64,000 nt of DNA from Pontibacter russatus (GCF_009931655.1 NZ_CP047984.1:3365001-3429000); one strand, 5' to 3'. Counted from the stretch's first letter, positions 6,752 to 17,509 are shown. Numbers and translations are program-made. Notes: generated from the sequence alone by a model not told the origin.

Positions 6752-9208
6752 ATGCTTACGTTTCAGCAACTCCCTTCTATCGTGCAGGGCCGCGAGGTAC
6801 AGGCCGTGCAGCCACTGCCCATCGTCCACCTGCTCACCGACAGCCGGAAACTTTCGCAGCCGGCAGGCACCCTGTTTTTTGCCATCCGGGGCCGGTACAA
6901 CGACGGCCACAGATACCTGGCACAGCTATATATGCAGGGTGTGCGCCAGTTTGTGGTGGAGCAGGGCGAGCCGGAGGAGTTGAGGCAGCTATACCCGGAA
7001 GCAAACCTGCTGCTCGTGGAGAACGCATTGGAGGCGCTGCAGAAGCTGGCGGCCTGGCACAGGGGGCAGTTTCATATACCCGTAGTCGGCATTACGGGCA
7101 GCAACGGCAAAACCATCGTGAAGGAGTGGCTGGCGCAACTGCTCAGTCCGGACGAGATGGTGGTGAAAAGCCCGCGCAGCTACAATTCGCAGTTGGGTGT
7201 GCCGCTGAGCGTGTGGCAGCTGGACCAGCACCATACCTTCGGCATTTTTGAGGCGGGCATTTCGCAGCCTGGCGAGATGGAGAAGCTGCAACAAATCATC
7301 CGGCCTACGCTGGGCATCTTCACCAACATCGGCAGCGCCCACGACGAAGGCTTTGGCTCGCACCAACAGAAAGTGGCCGAGAAGCTGAAACTGTTTAAAG
7401 AGGTGGACCTGCTCTTTTACTGCGCCGACCATACCCTGATAGACGAGGCGGTACAGGCGCAGGGCATCACCTCCTTCACCTGGTCGCGCAGCCAGCCTGC
7501 AGATGTCTACATAACGGCTGCCACCACGGTCGGCCACAAAACCATTATCGAGTATATATATAAAGCTGAAAAGCAGCGGCTGGCCATTCCGTTCACCGAC
7601 GAGGCCTCGGTAGAGAACGCGCTCCACTGCCTGGCGGTGCTGCTGTACCGCCGCCTGCCGCTCTCCGAGATACAGGACCGGCTGGACCGCCTGCACCCCG
7701 TGGCCATGCGCCTCGAAATGAAGGAGGCCATCAACGGCTGCTACCTCATCGACGACACCTACAACAACGACCTGGCCGGGCTGGCCATCGCCCTGGATTT
7801 GCTCGTGAACCAGCCGCAGCGGGGCAGGCGCACCGTTATCCTCTCGGACTTGCTGGAGTCGGGGCTGCCGGAGGAGAAGCTATACAGGCAGGTGGCGGAG
7901 TTGGTGCAGGCGCGGGGCGTGGAGCGGCTCATTGCCATTGGGGAGAAAATCAGCAGGTACAGCAGCCTGTTCCGCGTTCCGGCGGAGTTTTATATGTCCA
8001 CCGCCGATTTTCTGGCGCAGTTTAACCCTGCCCGCTTTCGGGACGAGCTGATGCTGGTGAAGGGCGCGCGCGTGTTCGGGTTCGAGAAGATTGTGCAGGC
8101 CTTTCAGCAGAAAGTACACGGCACGGTGCTGGAAGTGAACCTGGATGCGCTGGTACACAACCTCAACTACTACCGCTCCAAGCTCGCCCCCGGCACCAGG
8201 CTGATGGTGATGGTGAAAGCCTTCGCCTACGGCAGCGGCAGTTTCGAGGTGGCCAACCTGCTGCAGTTTCACCGCGCCGATTACCTTGCCGTAGCCTATG
8301 TGGACGAGGGCGTGGCGCTGCGCGAGCAGGGCATTACGCTGCCCATCATGGTGATGAACCCCTCTCCCGACAGTTTCGCGAAGCTGCGGCAGTACAGCCT
8401 GGAGCCGGAGATATATGCCCTGGAGCAACTGCAGGCCTATATAGCTTCGCTGTCAGCTTCGGCTATATATAAAATACACCTGAAACTGGACACTGGCATG
8501 CACCGGCTGGGTTTTACGGAGGATGATTTTGATGCCCTTTTCGACTTGCTGCAGCAGCATCCCCAGGTGCAGGTGGTGAGCGCCTTCAGCCACCTGGCCG
8601 GGGCCGACGAGGCGGTGCACAACGATTTCTCGCAGCAGCAGATCAGCACTTTCAGGAAGATGGCCGCGGTGGTAGAAGGGCGATTGGGCTATCGAGTAAT
8701 CAAGCATATCCTGAATTCGGCGGGCATTGTGCGCTTCCCGCAGCACCAGCTGGATATGGTGCGCCTGGGCATCGGCATATATGGCGTGGAGGCCACCGGC
8801 GACGAGCAGGAGGCGCTGCGGCCGGTCAGCACGCTTAAGACCACCGTGTCGCAGGTGAAGCACATACGGCAGGGCGAGACGGTGGGCTACAGCCGCAAAG
8901 GCGTGGCCGACGCCGACAAGACCATCGCCACCATCGCCATCGGCTACGCCGACGGCTACGACCGCCGCTTCAGCAACGGCACCGGGCAGGTGCTCATCCA
9001 CGGGCAGCGCTGCCCCATTATTGGCAACGTGTGCATGGACATGTGCATGGTGGACGTGACAGGCCTGGAGGTGAAAGCCGGCGACGAAGTGATTCTGTTC
9101 GGGCCGCAGCTGACGTTGGTGGAGCTGGCCAAAAGCATCGGCACCATTCCGTACGAGCTGCTCACCAACGTCAGCAGCCGGGTGAAGCGGGTTTTTTACT
9201 CGGAGTAA
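6752..9208 (+). CDS. murF-alr: Bifunctional MurF ligase / alanine racemase
   Basis: An 818-residue fusion. Residues 1 to about 450 are MurF (UDP-MurNAc-tripeptide:D-Ala-D-Ala ligase): P-loop GITGSNGKT (113-121), NSQLGVPLSVW (145-155) and DDTYNND (334-340). Residues about 456-818 are alanine racemase: VNLDALVHNL, PLP lysine K489 in MVKAFAYGSG, the TGMHRLGF loop (581-588), and the second catalytic Tyr in VGYSRKG (Y713). One protein therefore makes D-Ala and adds D-Ala-D-Ala to the peptidoglycan precursor. This fusion is a known Bacteroidota arrangement. The racemase has Phe in place of the usual Asn of KANAYG. Cytosolic, essential cell-wall pathway. Confidence 0.95.
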   Translation: MLTFQQLPSIVQGREVQAVQPLPIVHLLTDSRKLSQPAGTLFFAIRGRYNDGHRYLAQLYMQGVRQFVVEQGEPEELRQLYPEANLLLVENALEALQKLAAWHRGQFHIPVVGITGSNGKTIVKEWLAQLLSPDEMVVKSPRSYNSQLGVPLSVWQLDQHHTFGIFEAGISQPGEMEKLQQIIRPTLGIFTNIGSAHDEGFGSHQQKVAEKLKLFKEVDLLFYCADHTLIDEAVQAQGITSFTWSRSQPADVYITAATTVGHKTIIEYIYKAEKQRLAIPFTDEASVENALHCLAVLLYRRLPLSEIQDRLDRLHPVAMRLEMKEAINGCYLIDDTYNNDLAGLAIALDLLVNQPQRGRRTVILSDLLESGLPEEKLYRQVAELVQARGVERLIAIGEKISRYSSLFRVPAEFYMSTADFLAQFNPARFRDELMLVKGARVFGFEKIVQAFQQKVHGTVLEVNLDALVHNLNYYRSKLAPGTRLMVMVKAFAYGSGSFEVANLLQFHRADYLAVAYVDEGVALREQGITLPIMVMNPSPDSFAKLRQYSLEPEIYALEQLQAYIASLSASAIYKIHLKLDTGMHRLGFTEDDFDALFDLLQQHPQVQVVSAFSHLAGADEAVHNDFSQQQISTFRKMAAVVEGRLGYRVIKHILNSAGIVRFPQHQLDMVRLGIGIYGVEATGDEQEALRPVSTLKTTVSQVKHIRQGETVGYSRKGVADADKTIATIAIGYADGYDRRFSNGTGQVLIHGQRCPIIGNVCMDMCMVDVTGLEVKAGDEVILFGPQLTLVELAKSIGTIPYELLTNVSSRVKRVFYSE

Positions 9209-9420
9209 TTGCGGATTTGAAGATTTGGAAATTGGAGGATTTGGAAATTATTTTATTCACTTTTTAACCATTTAACCATTCTCTGCACTCCTAAATCTTC
9301 CATTATTTCCATTTCCACACCGTCAAATTTCCAAATCCTCAAATCCGGTAAATAGCTCATTTCCACATCTCCACCTCTTCAGATTTCCAAATCTGTAATT
9401 CTTTTGCTTTAGTACAAAAC
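9209..9420. repeat. Low-complexity intergenic repeat of AAATTTCC/AAATCCTC words
   Basis: The left part has GGATTTGAAGATTTGGAAATT words; the right part has the complementary AATTTCCAAATCCTCAAATC and TTTCCAAATC words, so the two ends can pair. Similar words recur at 21463-21499. It separates murF-alr from feoA. No gene was found. Confidence 0.6.
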
Positions 9421-9471
9421 ACCTTGTAACTTGCAGTTGTTTATAACAAGTCTAAATAAGCAGAAGGAAAC

Positions 9472-9723
9472 GTGCGAAAAAAAGCAGAACAGAAGCCGGG
9501 GCAGAAAAGTGTGCGCGACCTGAAAATAGGGGAGCAGGGCGTGATTTGCTGCCTCAACGACCCCGAGATGGGCCTGAAGCTGCTTGAGATGGGATGCATT
9601 CCGGGTACGTCGGTAAAGTTGAACAGCCGTGCGCCCCTGGGCGACCCCATCACGATTATCGTCAACGACTATACCCTGTCCCTGCGCCTGGACGAAGCCG
9701 AGACCATATTGCTCAAGCAGTAA
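9472..9723 (+). CDS. feoA: FeoA-family protein
   Basis: An 83-residue SH3-like protein: SVRDLKIGEQGVI, then LLEMGCIPGTSVKL, then GDPITIIV and LSLRLDEAETI are the FeoA landmarks. The start is a GTG at 9472 with AGAAGGAAA just upstream, one of the few clear Shine-Dalgarno-like sites here. FeoA is a small cytosolic partner needed for FeoB ferrous-iron uptake. The feoB ATG is 7 bases after the stop, so they form one operon. No Fur box was recognised. Confidence 0.92.
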   Translation: MRKKAEQKPGQKSVRDLKIGEQGVICCLNDPEMGLKLLEMGCIPGTSVKLNSRAPLGDPITIIVNDYTLSLRLDEAETILLKQ

Positions 9724-9730
9724 CCTAATT

Positions 9731-11890
9731 ATGACTGTCGTAACTACCCAGCCAGATTTACCGCCGCGTGTCGAAGCGCCCCCCGTGCAGCCGCTTGTGG
9801 CCAGGGTCGCCCTCATCGGCAACCCGAACTCCGGCAAAACCTCGCTGTTTAACCAACTGACGGGCCTCAACCAGAAGGTCGGCAACTTTCCGGGTGTTAC
9901 GGTAGACAAAAAGACAGGCTACAGCCAGCTCACGCCAAAACTGAAGGTGCAGATGATAGACCTGCCGGGTACCTACAGCCTGTACCCCAAGTCTCTGGAC
10001 GAGCGCATCATCATCGACCTGCTCTACGACCCGAAGTCGGCCCACTACCCCGACCTGATCATCGTCACCGCCGATGCGTCTAACCTGAAGCGCAACCTGC
10101 TGCTGTTCACACAACTGGCCGATTTGCAGATACCGGCGGTGCTCGCCCTGAACATGGTGGACGTGGCCGAGCAGGAGGGTGTGAAGATAGACATCCCGGC
10201 CCTGCACAGGGAACTGGGCGTGCCCGTTATCCCGATGAATGCCCGGAAGGGCAAGGGCGTGGCGGCGCTGAAAATCCTGATGACGCAGCAGCCGGAGCCC
10301 ACAAAGGTGAAATTCTACGAGGCGCCAGCCGAACTGCAGCCGCTGCTGCAGAAGGTAAAGGCAAGGTTCGGGCTGAAAAATGATTACCTGGCGCTGCAGT
10401 ACGCGCACCATCACAAAAGCCTGAAATTTCTGAAAGAGGAGGACGTGGCGTGGCTCGACGAGCAGCTGCAGCAAAACGGCTTCCACTCCATCACCCTGCA
10501 GTCCAACGAGACGGTTGCCCGCTATACCCGCATCAACGAGATGCTGCTGGATGTGGTGCGCGTGGAGAAGACCGCCAAAGGGGAGAAGTTCAGCAACCGC
10601 CTCGACCAGATCCTGACGCACAAGATTTTCGGTTACCTGATTTTCTTCACCATCCTGTTCCTCATCTTCCAGGCCATTTTTGCCTGGGCGAGCTACCCCA
10701 TGGATCTCATCGATCAGGGCATCGCCAGCCTGAACAGCCTGATCCAGGATAACTTTGAGGGACCGCTGGTGAACCTGCTGACCGAGGGCGTGATTGCCGG
10801 CCTGGGTGGCGTGCTGATCTTCGTGCCGCAGATCGCTATCCTGTTTGCCTTTATCGCCATCCTGGAGGAGACGGGCTATATGGCCCGCGTCACGTTCATG
10901 ATGGACAAGATCATGCGCAAGTTCGGACTGAACGGCAAGAGCGTGGTGCCCCTGATGTCGGGTGTGGCCTGCGCCGTGCCCGCCGTGATGTCGGCCCGGA
11001 CGATCGAGAACTGGAAAGACCGCATGATCACCATCTTTGTGACGCCGCTGATGAGCTGCTCTGCCCGCATTCCGGTATATACCGTGCTGATTGCGCTGGT
11101 GGTGCCGGAGAAATACTACCTCGGTTTCCTGAACCTGCAGGGCCTGGTGCTGATGGGCTTATATATCATCGGTTTCCTGGCGGCCATTTTCTCCGCGCTG
11201 CTGCTCAAAACCATCCTGAAAGCCCGCGAGCGCAGCTACTTCATCATGGAGTTTCCGGTATATAAGATGCCGCGCTGGAAGAACGTGGGCCTCACGATAG
11301 TAGAGAAATCCAAGGCCTTCGTTTTTGAAGCCGGTAAGGTGATTGTGGCCGTGTCCATTATCCTGTGGGTGATGGCCTCGTACGGTCCCGGCGACAACAT
11401 GGAGCAGGCCCGTGCGCTGGCGCTTACCGAGGCGCAGGCCCGGAACCTGACGGAGGTGCAGACCGAGAACCTGATCGCCTCGCATCAACTGGAGTCTTCC
11501 TACGCCGGTGTGGTCGGCCACGTGATAGAGCCCGTCATCCGGCCGCTGGGCTACGACTGGAAAATCGGGATTGCCCTGCTTACCTCTTTTGCGGCCCGCG
11601 AGGTGTTTGTCGGCACTATCTCTACTATATATAGTGTAGGCGAGGAAGAGAACGTGAGCACCATCAAAGAAAAGCTGATGGCGGAGAAGGATGCCAACGG
11701 CGATCCGTTCTTCACGCCCGCCCGCGGTTTCTCCCTCATGATCTTCTACCTGTACGCGATGCAGTGTGTGAGTACGCTGGCCATTGTGCGCCGCGAGACC
11801 AAAAGCTGGACGTGGCCCCTGGCGCAGCTGTTATATATGAGCGGCCTGGCCTATGTCATGGCCTTCATTACGTATCAGGCGCTGAGTTAA
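9731..11890 (+). CDS. feoB: Ferrous iron transporter FeoB
   Basis: A 719-residue protein from the ATG at 9731; a longer frame from 9629 reads through feoA in another frame and is spurious. The N-terminal G domain has G1 GNPNSGKTS (30-38), G2 NFPGVT (52-57), G3 DLPG (77-80) and G4 NMVD (141-144). A helical linker and two Gate-type membrane halves follow, with CAVPAVMSAR and the LMSCSARIPVY motif, whose Cys is conserved in FeoB. The C-terminus is membrane-embedded. It imports Fe2+ through the inner membrane, gated by GTP hydrolysis. It is the second gene of feoAB. A short insert rich in Glu/Ala/Thr (about residues 557-590) lies between membrane segments. Confidence 0.95.
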   Translation: MTVVTTQPDLPPRVEAPPVQPLVARVALIGNPNSGKTSLFNQLTGLNQKVGNFPGVTVDKKTGYSQLTPKLKVQMIDLPGTYSLYPKSLDERIIIDLLYDPKSAHYPDLIIVTADASNLKRNLLLFTQLADLQIPAVLALNMVDVAEQEGVKIDIPALHRELGVPVIPMNARKGKGVAALKILMTQQPEPTKVKFYEAPAELQPLLQKVKARFGLKNDYLALQYAHHHKSLKFLKEEDVAWLDEQLQQNGFHSITLQSNETVARYTRINEMLLDVVRVEKTAKGEKFSNRLDQILTHKIFGYLIFFTILFLIFQAIFAWASYPMDLIDQGIASLNSLIQDNFEGPLVNLLTEGVIAGLGGVLIFVPQIAILFAFIAILEETGYMARVTFMMDKIMRKFGLNGKSVVPLMSGVACAVPAVMSARTIENWKDRMITIFVTPLMSCSARIPVYTVLIALVVPEKYYLGFLNLQGLVLMGLYIIGFLAAIFSALLLKTILKARERSYFIMEFPVYKMPRWKNVGLTIVEKSKAFVFEAGKVIVAVSIILWVMASYGPGDNMEQARALALTEAQARNLTEVQTENLIASHQLESSYAGVVGHVIEPVIRPLGYDWKIGIALLTSFAAREVFVGTISTIYSVGEEENVSTIKEKLMAEKDANGDPFFTPARGFSLMIFYLYAMQCVSTLAIVRRETKSWTWPLAQLLYMSGLAYVMAFITYQALS

Positions 11891-12788
11891 TTTTGCAGCC
11901 CTGTAAGCAGCCTCCGGCTATATATAGTTATATAGTCCGAATGCCGTGTGTACCGTCCTGCTGCAGGAGTTATATGCCGGAGCAGGCGCTGCGACACTAT
12001 CGTGATTGTCTCGTATAACATCATATATATAGACTCAAGAGGAAAGCGAGCGCCGCAGGAGCCTCTGTTTTGTCCCTGCTAAAATTTTTTTTGAGCTTTC
12101 TGATGTTGGGCTGCACATTTTCCGGCTATACCGGATGGGTTATCCGCAGTTGGTGGGCTACTGTGAGAGTGGCAATAAAATGCTTGGTTTGTTAAGGAAA
12201 TATTCAGGTATCGATACAAAAATTATTTTAATGATTACAGCGAAAAAGAATCGTGGGATATAGATAAATTAAATATCTGCTTTTTAAAATGTTAAGCTTG
12301 CTAAAGTTGGCGGTGAGTAAAACAAAAGGTATGCATGTATACATTAAATATTTGTAAATACGAACTTATTTAAATAAACTTGGTGTAAATCTCTGCTTGA
12401 GGAACCACGGCATATGGATAAAGCTTTACTCTTAAAACCTACTCATCAAATTCCGCGCAATCTTTTTTCAGTCATAAAACGCCCCTTTTCCTGAAGGCGG
12501 CGGGATGACTGGTTGCGCGGCTGCATGCAAGTCTTTGCCATGGCATGCGCCCCTGCCTCGTCTCTCGGCTAATGCGCTGCAAGGCCTGATGCTTCACAGC
12601 TTGGCTTACTGCCAGTTCAGCATGCTTGCCTAGCCAGACACTGACACACGGATTCGGCGATAACTATATCACCCTGATATCAACAGATTCATACCGTTTA
12701 CACTCCGCCTGGGCCTGCCGAAGGTCTGTTTCACTTGCTATATTATATGTTAAATTTTTATCAAACACTTACTTAAACAAACAACACA
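11891..12788. other. Long non-coding gap upstream of the SusCD operon
   Basis: About 900 bases with no credible ORF on either strand. The first 150 bases carry several TATATA strings typical of the host chromosome. From about 12.1 kb the sequence becomes AT-rich, and the last 60 bases before susC are A/T-rich with an A/C-rich leader (AAACAAACAACACA) before the ATG. Probably the promoter/leader of the Sus operon plus a composition boundary. No TAnnTTTG element was found close to susC. Confidence 0.5.
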
Positions 12789-15700
12789 ATGAAGAAAGCT
12801 CTAATGTTATGTTTTTTTCTGGTCTCCGTCCTGCTGCAACAGGCGATGGCCCAGAGCAGAACAGTAACAGGTACAGTAACTGACCAGTCTACTGGGCAGC
12901 CACTGCCCGGTGTTGCTGTAATCGTTAAAGGAACCACCGTAGGTACCACCACCGGTATAGAAGGTAACTATACCATCAATGTGCCGGAAGGTAACAATAC
13001 CCTGGAGTTCCGGTTTATTGGGTATACCAATGTGGAGCGTGCCATAGGCAATGCCAGCACAATTGATGTGGCCTTGTCGACTGACACAGAACAACTCTCA
13101 GAGGTTGTAATAACGGCTCTTGGTGTCGAGCGGGAAGAACGCTCACTTGGTTATGCTGCCAGCACAGTTCAGAACGAAGAAATAACAAAAGGCCGCTCTA
13201 CCAGTCCAATGAATGCCCTGCAGGGGAAAGTTGCCGGGGTAAACATCTCTGCCGCTTCAGGCGCTCCTGGTGCGTCTACCAAGGTAGTGCTTCGTGGATA
13301 TTCTTCTATCGGGGGAAACAACAACCCGCTTTATGTGGTAGATGGCGTTCCGGTAAACAACAGTGCCGGTAACTTTGCCGAAACCACTATTCCAGGTGAT
13401 GTGAACAGAACACAGGATTTTGGTAACCGCGCCAATGACATCAACCCAGACGACATCGCTTCTATTACAATACTGAAAGGTGCGTCAGCCACCTCTTTGT
13501 ATGGCTCACGGGCAGCGAACGGTGTGATTTTGATTACAACTAAGAAAGGCAGAATAGGGGAGAAGCCGCAGGTTAGCGTAACAAGTTCTGTTACTGCCTC
13601 AAGGCCATTGTTTCTTCCACAATTGCAGAACATGTTCGGCCAGGGCTGGAGCGGTACATTCAATTCGCAGGAAAATGGTAGTTGGGGGCCAAGGCTGGAT
13701 GGCAAAGACAGACTCTGGGGGAACGTTGTAGATAACTCTCAGCAGTTAAAGCCGTTTGCTGCTCAAGAAGACAACCTGAAAGACTTCTTTGAGACAGGTA
13801 CTGCTTTCCTGAATACAGTGGCGGTTAGTGGCGGCACTGAGAAATCCACTTATTACGTGTCATATAGTAATGCCAACGAAGACGGTATCATTCCAACGGA
13901 TGCAGACTCGTACAACCGAAATACTCTCTCCGTAAGGGGTTCAACTAAGGGAGAACGCCTCTCAGCTTCGTCCAGTTTAAACTTTGTTAGAAAGGATGCG
14001 TCGGTGGTAACCACAGGCCAAGGCGGCGGCGGTACTACTATGTTCCAGGAAATCATACAAATACCCCGCGATATGAGCATTGTGGATTTTGAAGATCTGG
14101 ACTTTCCGTTTAACACAAATGACAATTACTTTACGCTGTATGCGCAAAACCCTTACTGGCCGTTGAAGCGCAACGGCAATGACTTTGAGGAAAATCGTCT
14201 TTATGGTAACGTAACCTTAGATTATGAACTGACACCGTGGTTGACTGCTTCTTTCAGAGGGGGTGGTGATGTTGCAAACGGCGTGCTGAAAGACTGGATT
14301 GCACCCTACACATTAACACCAGGAAGCCCAAATGCAACGTCCTCTCCTTCTGAGGGATATGTTGCCGAAATTACTAGATATGCCAGTGAGTTGAACGGAG
14401 ACTTCATCCTTTCTACGAATAATGACCTGACCGAAGACATCCACCTGAACAGTTTAGTAGGTGCTAACGTGAACGAACGTAGGTTCAAAAACATCACAGC
14501 ATCTGTCACAAACCTAAGCCTGCCTGATTTCTTCGATCTGTCTAATACAACCAACCCAGTTGAGGCGAATACAACTGTTTCGGAGAGGAGATTGCTAGGC
14601 GTATATGCCCAGACCGAGTTCTCGTACAGAGATTACCTGTACCTGACACTGAGTGCTCGTAACGACTGGTCCTCTACATTACCGGAAGACAATAATTCCT
14701 TCTTCTATCCTGGTGTGAATGCCAGCTTTGTATTCACGGATATGATAGAGACGCTCCCTTCAGCTATCACCTTCGGAAAGGTAAGAGCCGCCTGGGGGCA
14801 AACCGGTAACGATGCGGACCCATACAGCATCAGACCAGTTTTTATTCCAGGAACCACTTCGCTTGGTTTTGGTGATATTAATTTCCCGATAGGTGGTATC
14901 AGTGGCTTTGAGGTTTCTAACCAGATAGGTAACAACGAATTACAGCCTGAGATCACAACAGAATATGAATTTGGCGTTAACTTCGGGTTGTTAGACAACC
15001 GCCTCAATTTTGACCTTGCCTACTACAACAGAACTACAACAGACCAGATTTTAGCCGTACCGGTAGATCCCTCCACTGGATACACCACCCAGGTGCTGAA
15101 CTTTGGTGAAGTGCAGAATAAGGGAATTGAGCTACTGGTGAATGCTACTCCGGTGCAGACAAATGATTTTACCTGGGACTTGCGTTACACTTTCTCCAAC
15201 AACCGCAACGAAGTGTTGGAACTGAGAGAAGGGCTCGAAGAGGTATTGCTAACTGATATTTACGGTATTGATTTTGTTGCTGAAGTAGGAGAGCCACTTG
15301 GTGTGTTCAAGGGGCCAGACTACCTGAGAGACGCTGCTGGCAACATCATCGTGAATGAAAGCACTGGCTTCCCGCTAGAAGGCGACCGAATAACCTACGG
15401 AAATGCTCAGGCAGATTACCTAATGGGTCTGTACAACACAGCGAGCTATAAAGGGCTGTCCTTATCCTTAGGTTTCGACTATAGAACAGGAGGCCTGTTC
15501 TATTCTTACACGCAGCGCTTAACACAGTTCGTGGGTAACTCAACCAATACACTTTACAACGAGCGTGCGCCGTTTATTGTCCCTAACTCTGTGGTAACAG
15601 TAGACGCCGATGGAGACGGTGTTCCGGATGAAGATGACCAAGGAAACCTGATTACAACAGAAAATACTACGCCAATAGATGCCGCAAGTGTAGTTGATTA

Positions 15701-16001
15701 CTGGAATGACAACAGCAACCCTCCTATTGAGCGAGAGCACTTGAGAGACAGGGGATTCCTAAAGTTAAGAGAGTTAACTCTAGGTTATACCCTACCTACT
15801 TCTCTTCTAGAAAAAACCCCTTTCTCAGCAGCAAACATAAGCCTGATAGGCCGCAATCTGTTTGTTTGGACAGAGGGTAACAATAACATCATAGACCCTG
15901 AGTCTACTACTTTTGGCAATGACCTCTTGAGTGAATTCGGTGAGTTTGCTGCCGGACCAACTACAAGAAGCTATGGCGTAAGTGTTAGATTAACTTTCTA
16001 G
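12789..16001 (+). CDS. SusC/RagA-type TonB-dependent outer-membrane transporter
   Basis: A 1070-residue protein. It has a signal peptide (MKKALMLCFFLVSVLLQQAMAQ), then a CarboxypepD_reg-like domain (about 24-105) and the SusC/RagA signature ITALGVEREERSLGYA. The plug follows with NALQGKVAGVNIS and VLRGYSSIGGNNNPLYVVDG. A large beta-barrel ends in YGVSVRLTF with a terminal Phe. It imports ligands delivered by its SusD partner across the outer membrane using TonB energy, which the ExbBD-TonB group at 42-45 kb could supply. Codon use is less GC-rich than the flanks, and the gene lacks the TATATA strings common elsewhere. The substrate is unknown because no enzyme gene accompanies the operon. Confidence 0.95.
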   Translation: MKKALMLCFFLVSVLLQQAMAQSRTVTGTVTDQSTGQPLPGVAVIVKGTTVGTTTGIEGNYTINVPEGNNTLEFRFIGYTNVERAIGNASTIDVALSTDTEQLSEVVITALGVEREERSLGYAASTVQNEEITKGRSTSPMNALQGKVAGVNISAASGAPGASTKVVLRGYSSIGGNNNPLYVVDGVPVNNSAGNFAETTIPGDVNRTQDFGNRANDINPDDIASITILKGASATSLYGSRAANGVILITTKKGRIGEKPQVSVTSSVTASRPLFLPQLQNMFGQGWSGTFNSQENGSWGPRLDGKDRLWGNVVDNSQQLKPFAAQEDNLKDFFETGTAFLNTVAVSGGTEKSTYYVSYSNANEDGIIPTDADSYNRNTLSVRGSTKGERLSASSSLNFVRKDASVVTTGQGGGGTTMFQEIIQIPRDMSIVDFEDLDFPFNTNDNYFTLYAQNPYWPLKRNGNDFEENRLYGNVTLDYELTPWLTASFRGGGDVANGVLKDWIAPYTLTPGSPNATSSPSEGYVAEITRYASELNGDFILSTNNDLTEDIHLNSLVGANVNERRFKNITASVTNLSLPDFFDLSNTTNPVEANTTVSERRLLGVYAQTEFSYRDYLYLTLSARNDWSSTLPEDNNSFFYPGVNASFVFTDMIETLPSAITFGKVRAAWGQTGNDADPYSIRPVFIPGTTSLGFGDINFPIGGISGFEVSNQIGNNELQPEITTEYEFGVNFGLLDNRLNFDLAYYNRTTTDQILAVPVDPSTGYTTQVLNFGEVQNKGIELLVNATPVQTNDFTWDLRYTFSNNRNEVLELREGLEEVLLTDIYGIDFVAEVGEPLGVFKGPDYLRDAAGNIIVNESTGFPLEGDRITYGNAQADYLMGLYNTASYKGLSLSLGFDYRTGGLFYSYTQRLTQFVGNSTNTLYNERAPFIVPNSVVTVDADGDGVPDEDDQGNLITTENTTPIDAASVVDYWNDNSNPPIEREHLRDRGFLKLRELTLGYTLPTSLLEKTPFSAANISLIGRNLFVWTEGNNNIIDPESTTFGNDLLSEFGEFAAGPTTRSYGVSVRLTF

Positions 16002-16029
16002 GGACTTAACCAGTTAAATTTACAGAAGA

Positions 16030-17484
16030 ATGAAAAAAATAATAAGAACAATAGGAATTGCCCTTTCGCTGCTGATAACCTCAACAGCATGCGATAAAGA
16101 TGAATTTCTAGATGTAAATACAGACCCTAACAACCCAGCGAGCGCTCCTATTGAGCTTGTTTTCCCTGCCGCCGTTATTTCCACAGCGGGTACGGTAGGT
16201 GGGCAGTATGCCATCCTGGGAGGTATCTGGGCGCAGTATTATACACAGAACAACGGGTCAAACCAGTACAAGGAGATTGATCAGTACAACATTACACCTT
16301 CAACTTCAGCCTTCAGCAATAGATATACAGAGCTGTATTCTGGCGCTTTGAATGATTACGACTATGTGATTGAGCAGGCAAGGGAAGCTGAAAATTGGAA
16401 CGCCTATTTGATGGCCACTGCGATGCAGGCTTACACCTTCCAAGTGTTAACGGACTTGTATGACGATATTGCGTTTGATGAGGCGCTTCGGGGAGACGAG
16501 GGCATCGCAAATCCGATGTTTAGATCAGGAGAGGCTGTATACGATTCGTTGATTGTGCGAATCAACGATGCCTTAGCCAAGGAAATAACAGCACAGGCTG
16601 TCCCTAGCCTGGCGCAGGCCGACATTGTGTTTGGCGGGGAGATGACTGACTGGGTTCGTTTTGCAAATACGCTGAAGCTCAAAATTTACCTTCGCCAGAT
16701 TTATGCCCGACCTGATGTGGCGGAAGCCGGATTGAGATCATTGTATGAGGGTGGTGCCGAGTTTTTGGCCGAGCCTGCAGCTGTTGACATTTTCGAGGAC
16801 CGTACCTCAGCCAGAAATCCGTTGTATGAGATGGACCAAAGCACAGCCCTGAACACAAACCAGAACCTAAAGGCCAGCGAGACTTTGTTTAACTACCTAG
16901 TGGACGACGAAGGCTTCCGGGACTCTGTGCGACTGAAGGCGCTTTACCGGCCTGCTGCTAAAGGTGGGTACAAGCCAATGGAGCAAGGCACCTTTGACCT
17001 TCCAACAACTTCCTTAGACCCACTAACTACATCCAGGGCGTTGATTGAGCCTACTGCACCAGTTTACTTTATATCTGAGGCCGAAAGTTACTTCCTGCAG
17101 GCCGAAGCCGCGCTCCGTGGCTTTGGTTCAGCAAGTGCAGAGGAACTATACAATCAAGGCGTGGAGGAAGCTTATGACCAGCTTGGACTGGAAAGGCCTG
17201 AGGGTGCTTATGAATTCCCGGTAGGCGGAAGCTTTGAGGAGAAACTGGAGGCAATCATCGTTCAGAAATGGGTGGCGCTTGCTGGCACTTACCAAGGCCT
17301 GGAGGCCTATTTTGAGATACTCCGCACTGGTTACCCAGACTTTCTGAACTATCCGGCAGGGGGCGTGACAGGAGGGGTGTTCCCAACAAGATTGCCTATA
17401 CCTAATATCGTTACACAGCGGAACCCCAATGCGCCGCAGAAAGCAGAGCCCATCACCTCACCTGTGTGGTGGGACGTCAACTAG
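16030..17484 (+). CDS. SusD/RagB-family outer-membrane lipoprotein
   Basis: A 484-residue lipoprotein with lipobox TSTAC (Cys21), followed by DEFLDVNTDPNNP, the N-terminal signature of the SusD-like_2 group. Internal TPR-like helices and WVRFANTLKLKIYLRQ, together with a C-terminal EAESYFLQAEAALRG and KWVALAGTYQGLEAYFE, match the family. It caps the SusC barrel on the cell surface and binds the ligand. It starts 28 bases after susC. Substrate is not predictable from sequence alone. Confidence 0.92.
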   Translation: MKKIIRTIGIALSLLITSTACDKDEFLDVNTDPNNPASAPIELVFPAAVISTAGTVGGQYAILGGIWAQYYTQNNGSNQYKEIDQYNITPSTSAFSNRYTELYSGALNDYDYVIEQAREAENWNAYLMATAMQAYTFQVLTDLYDDIAFDEALRGDEGIANPMFRSGEAVYDSLIVRINDALAKEITAQAVPSLAQADIVFGGEMTDWVRFANTLKLKIYLRQIYARPDVAEAGLRSLYEGGAEFLAEPAAVDIFEDRTSARNPLYEMDQSTALNTNQNLKASETLFNYLVDDEGFRDSVRLKALYRPAAKGGYKPMEQGTFDLPTTSLDPLTTSRALIEPTAPVYFISEAESYFLQAEAALRGFGSASAEELYNQGVEEAYDQLGLERPEGAYEFPVGGSFEEKLEAIIVQKWVALAGTYQGLEAYFEILRTGYPDFLNYPAGGVTGGVFPTRLPIPNIVTQRNPNAPQKAEPITSPVWWDVN

Positions 17485-17509
17485 GTGGAACCATTTGAAC
17501 ATTTAGATC

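Noticed and set aside
12626-12883. ORF reading into the start of susC
   Set aside because: Different frame from susC, no signal peptide or domain, and it runs through the promoter gap.
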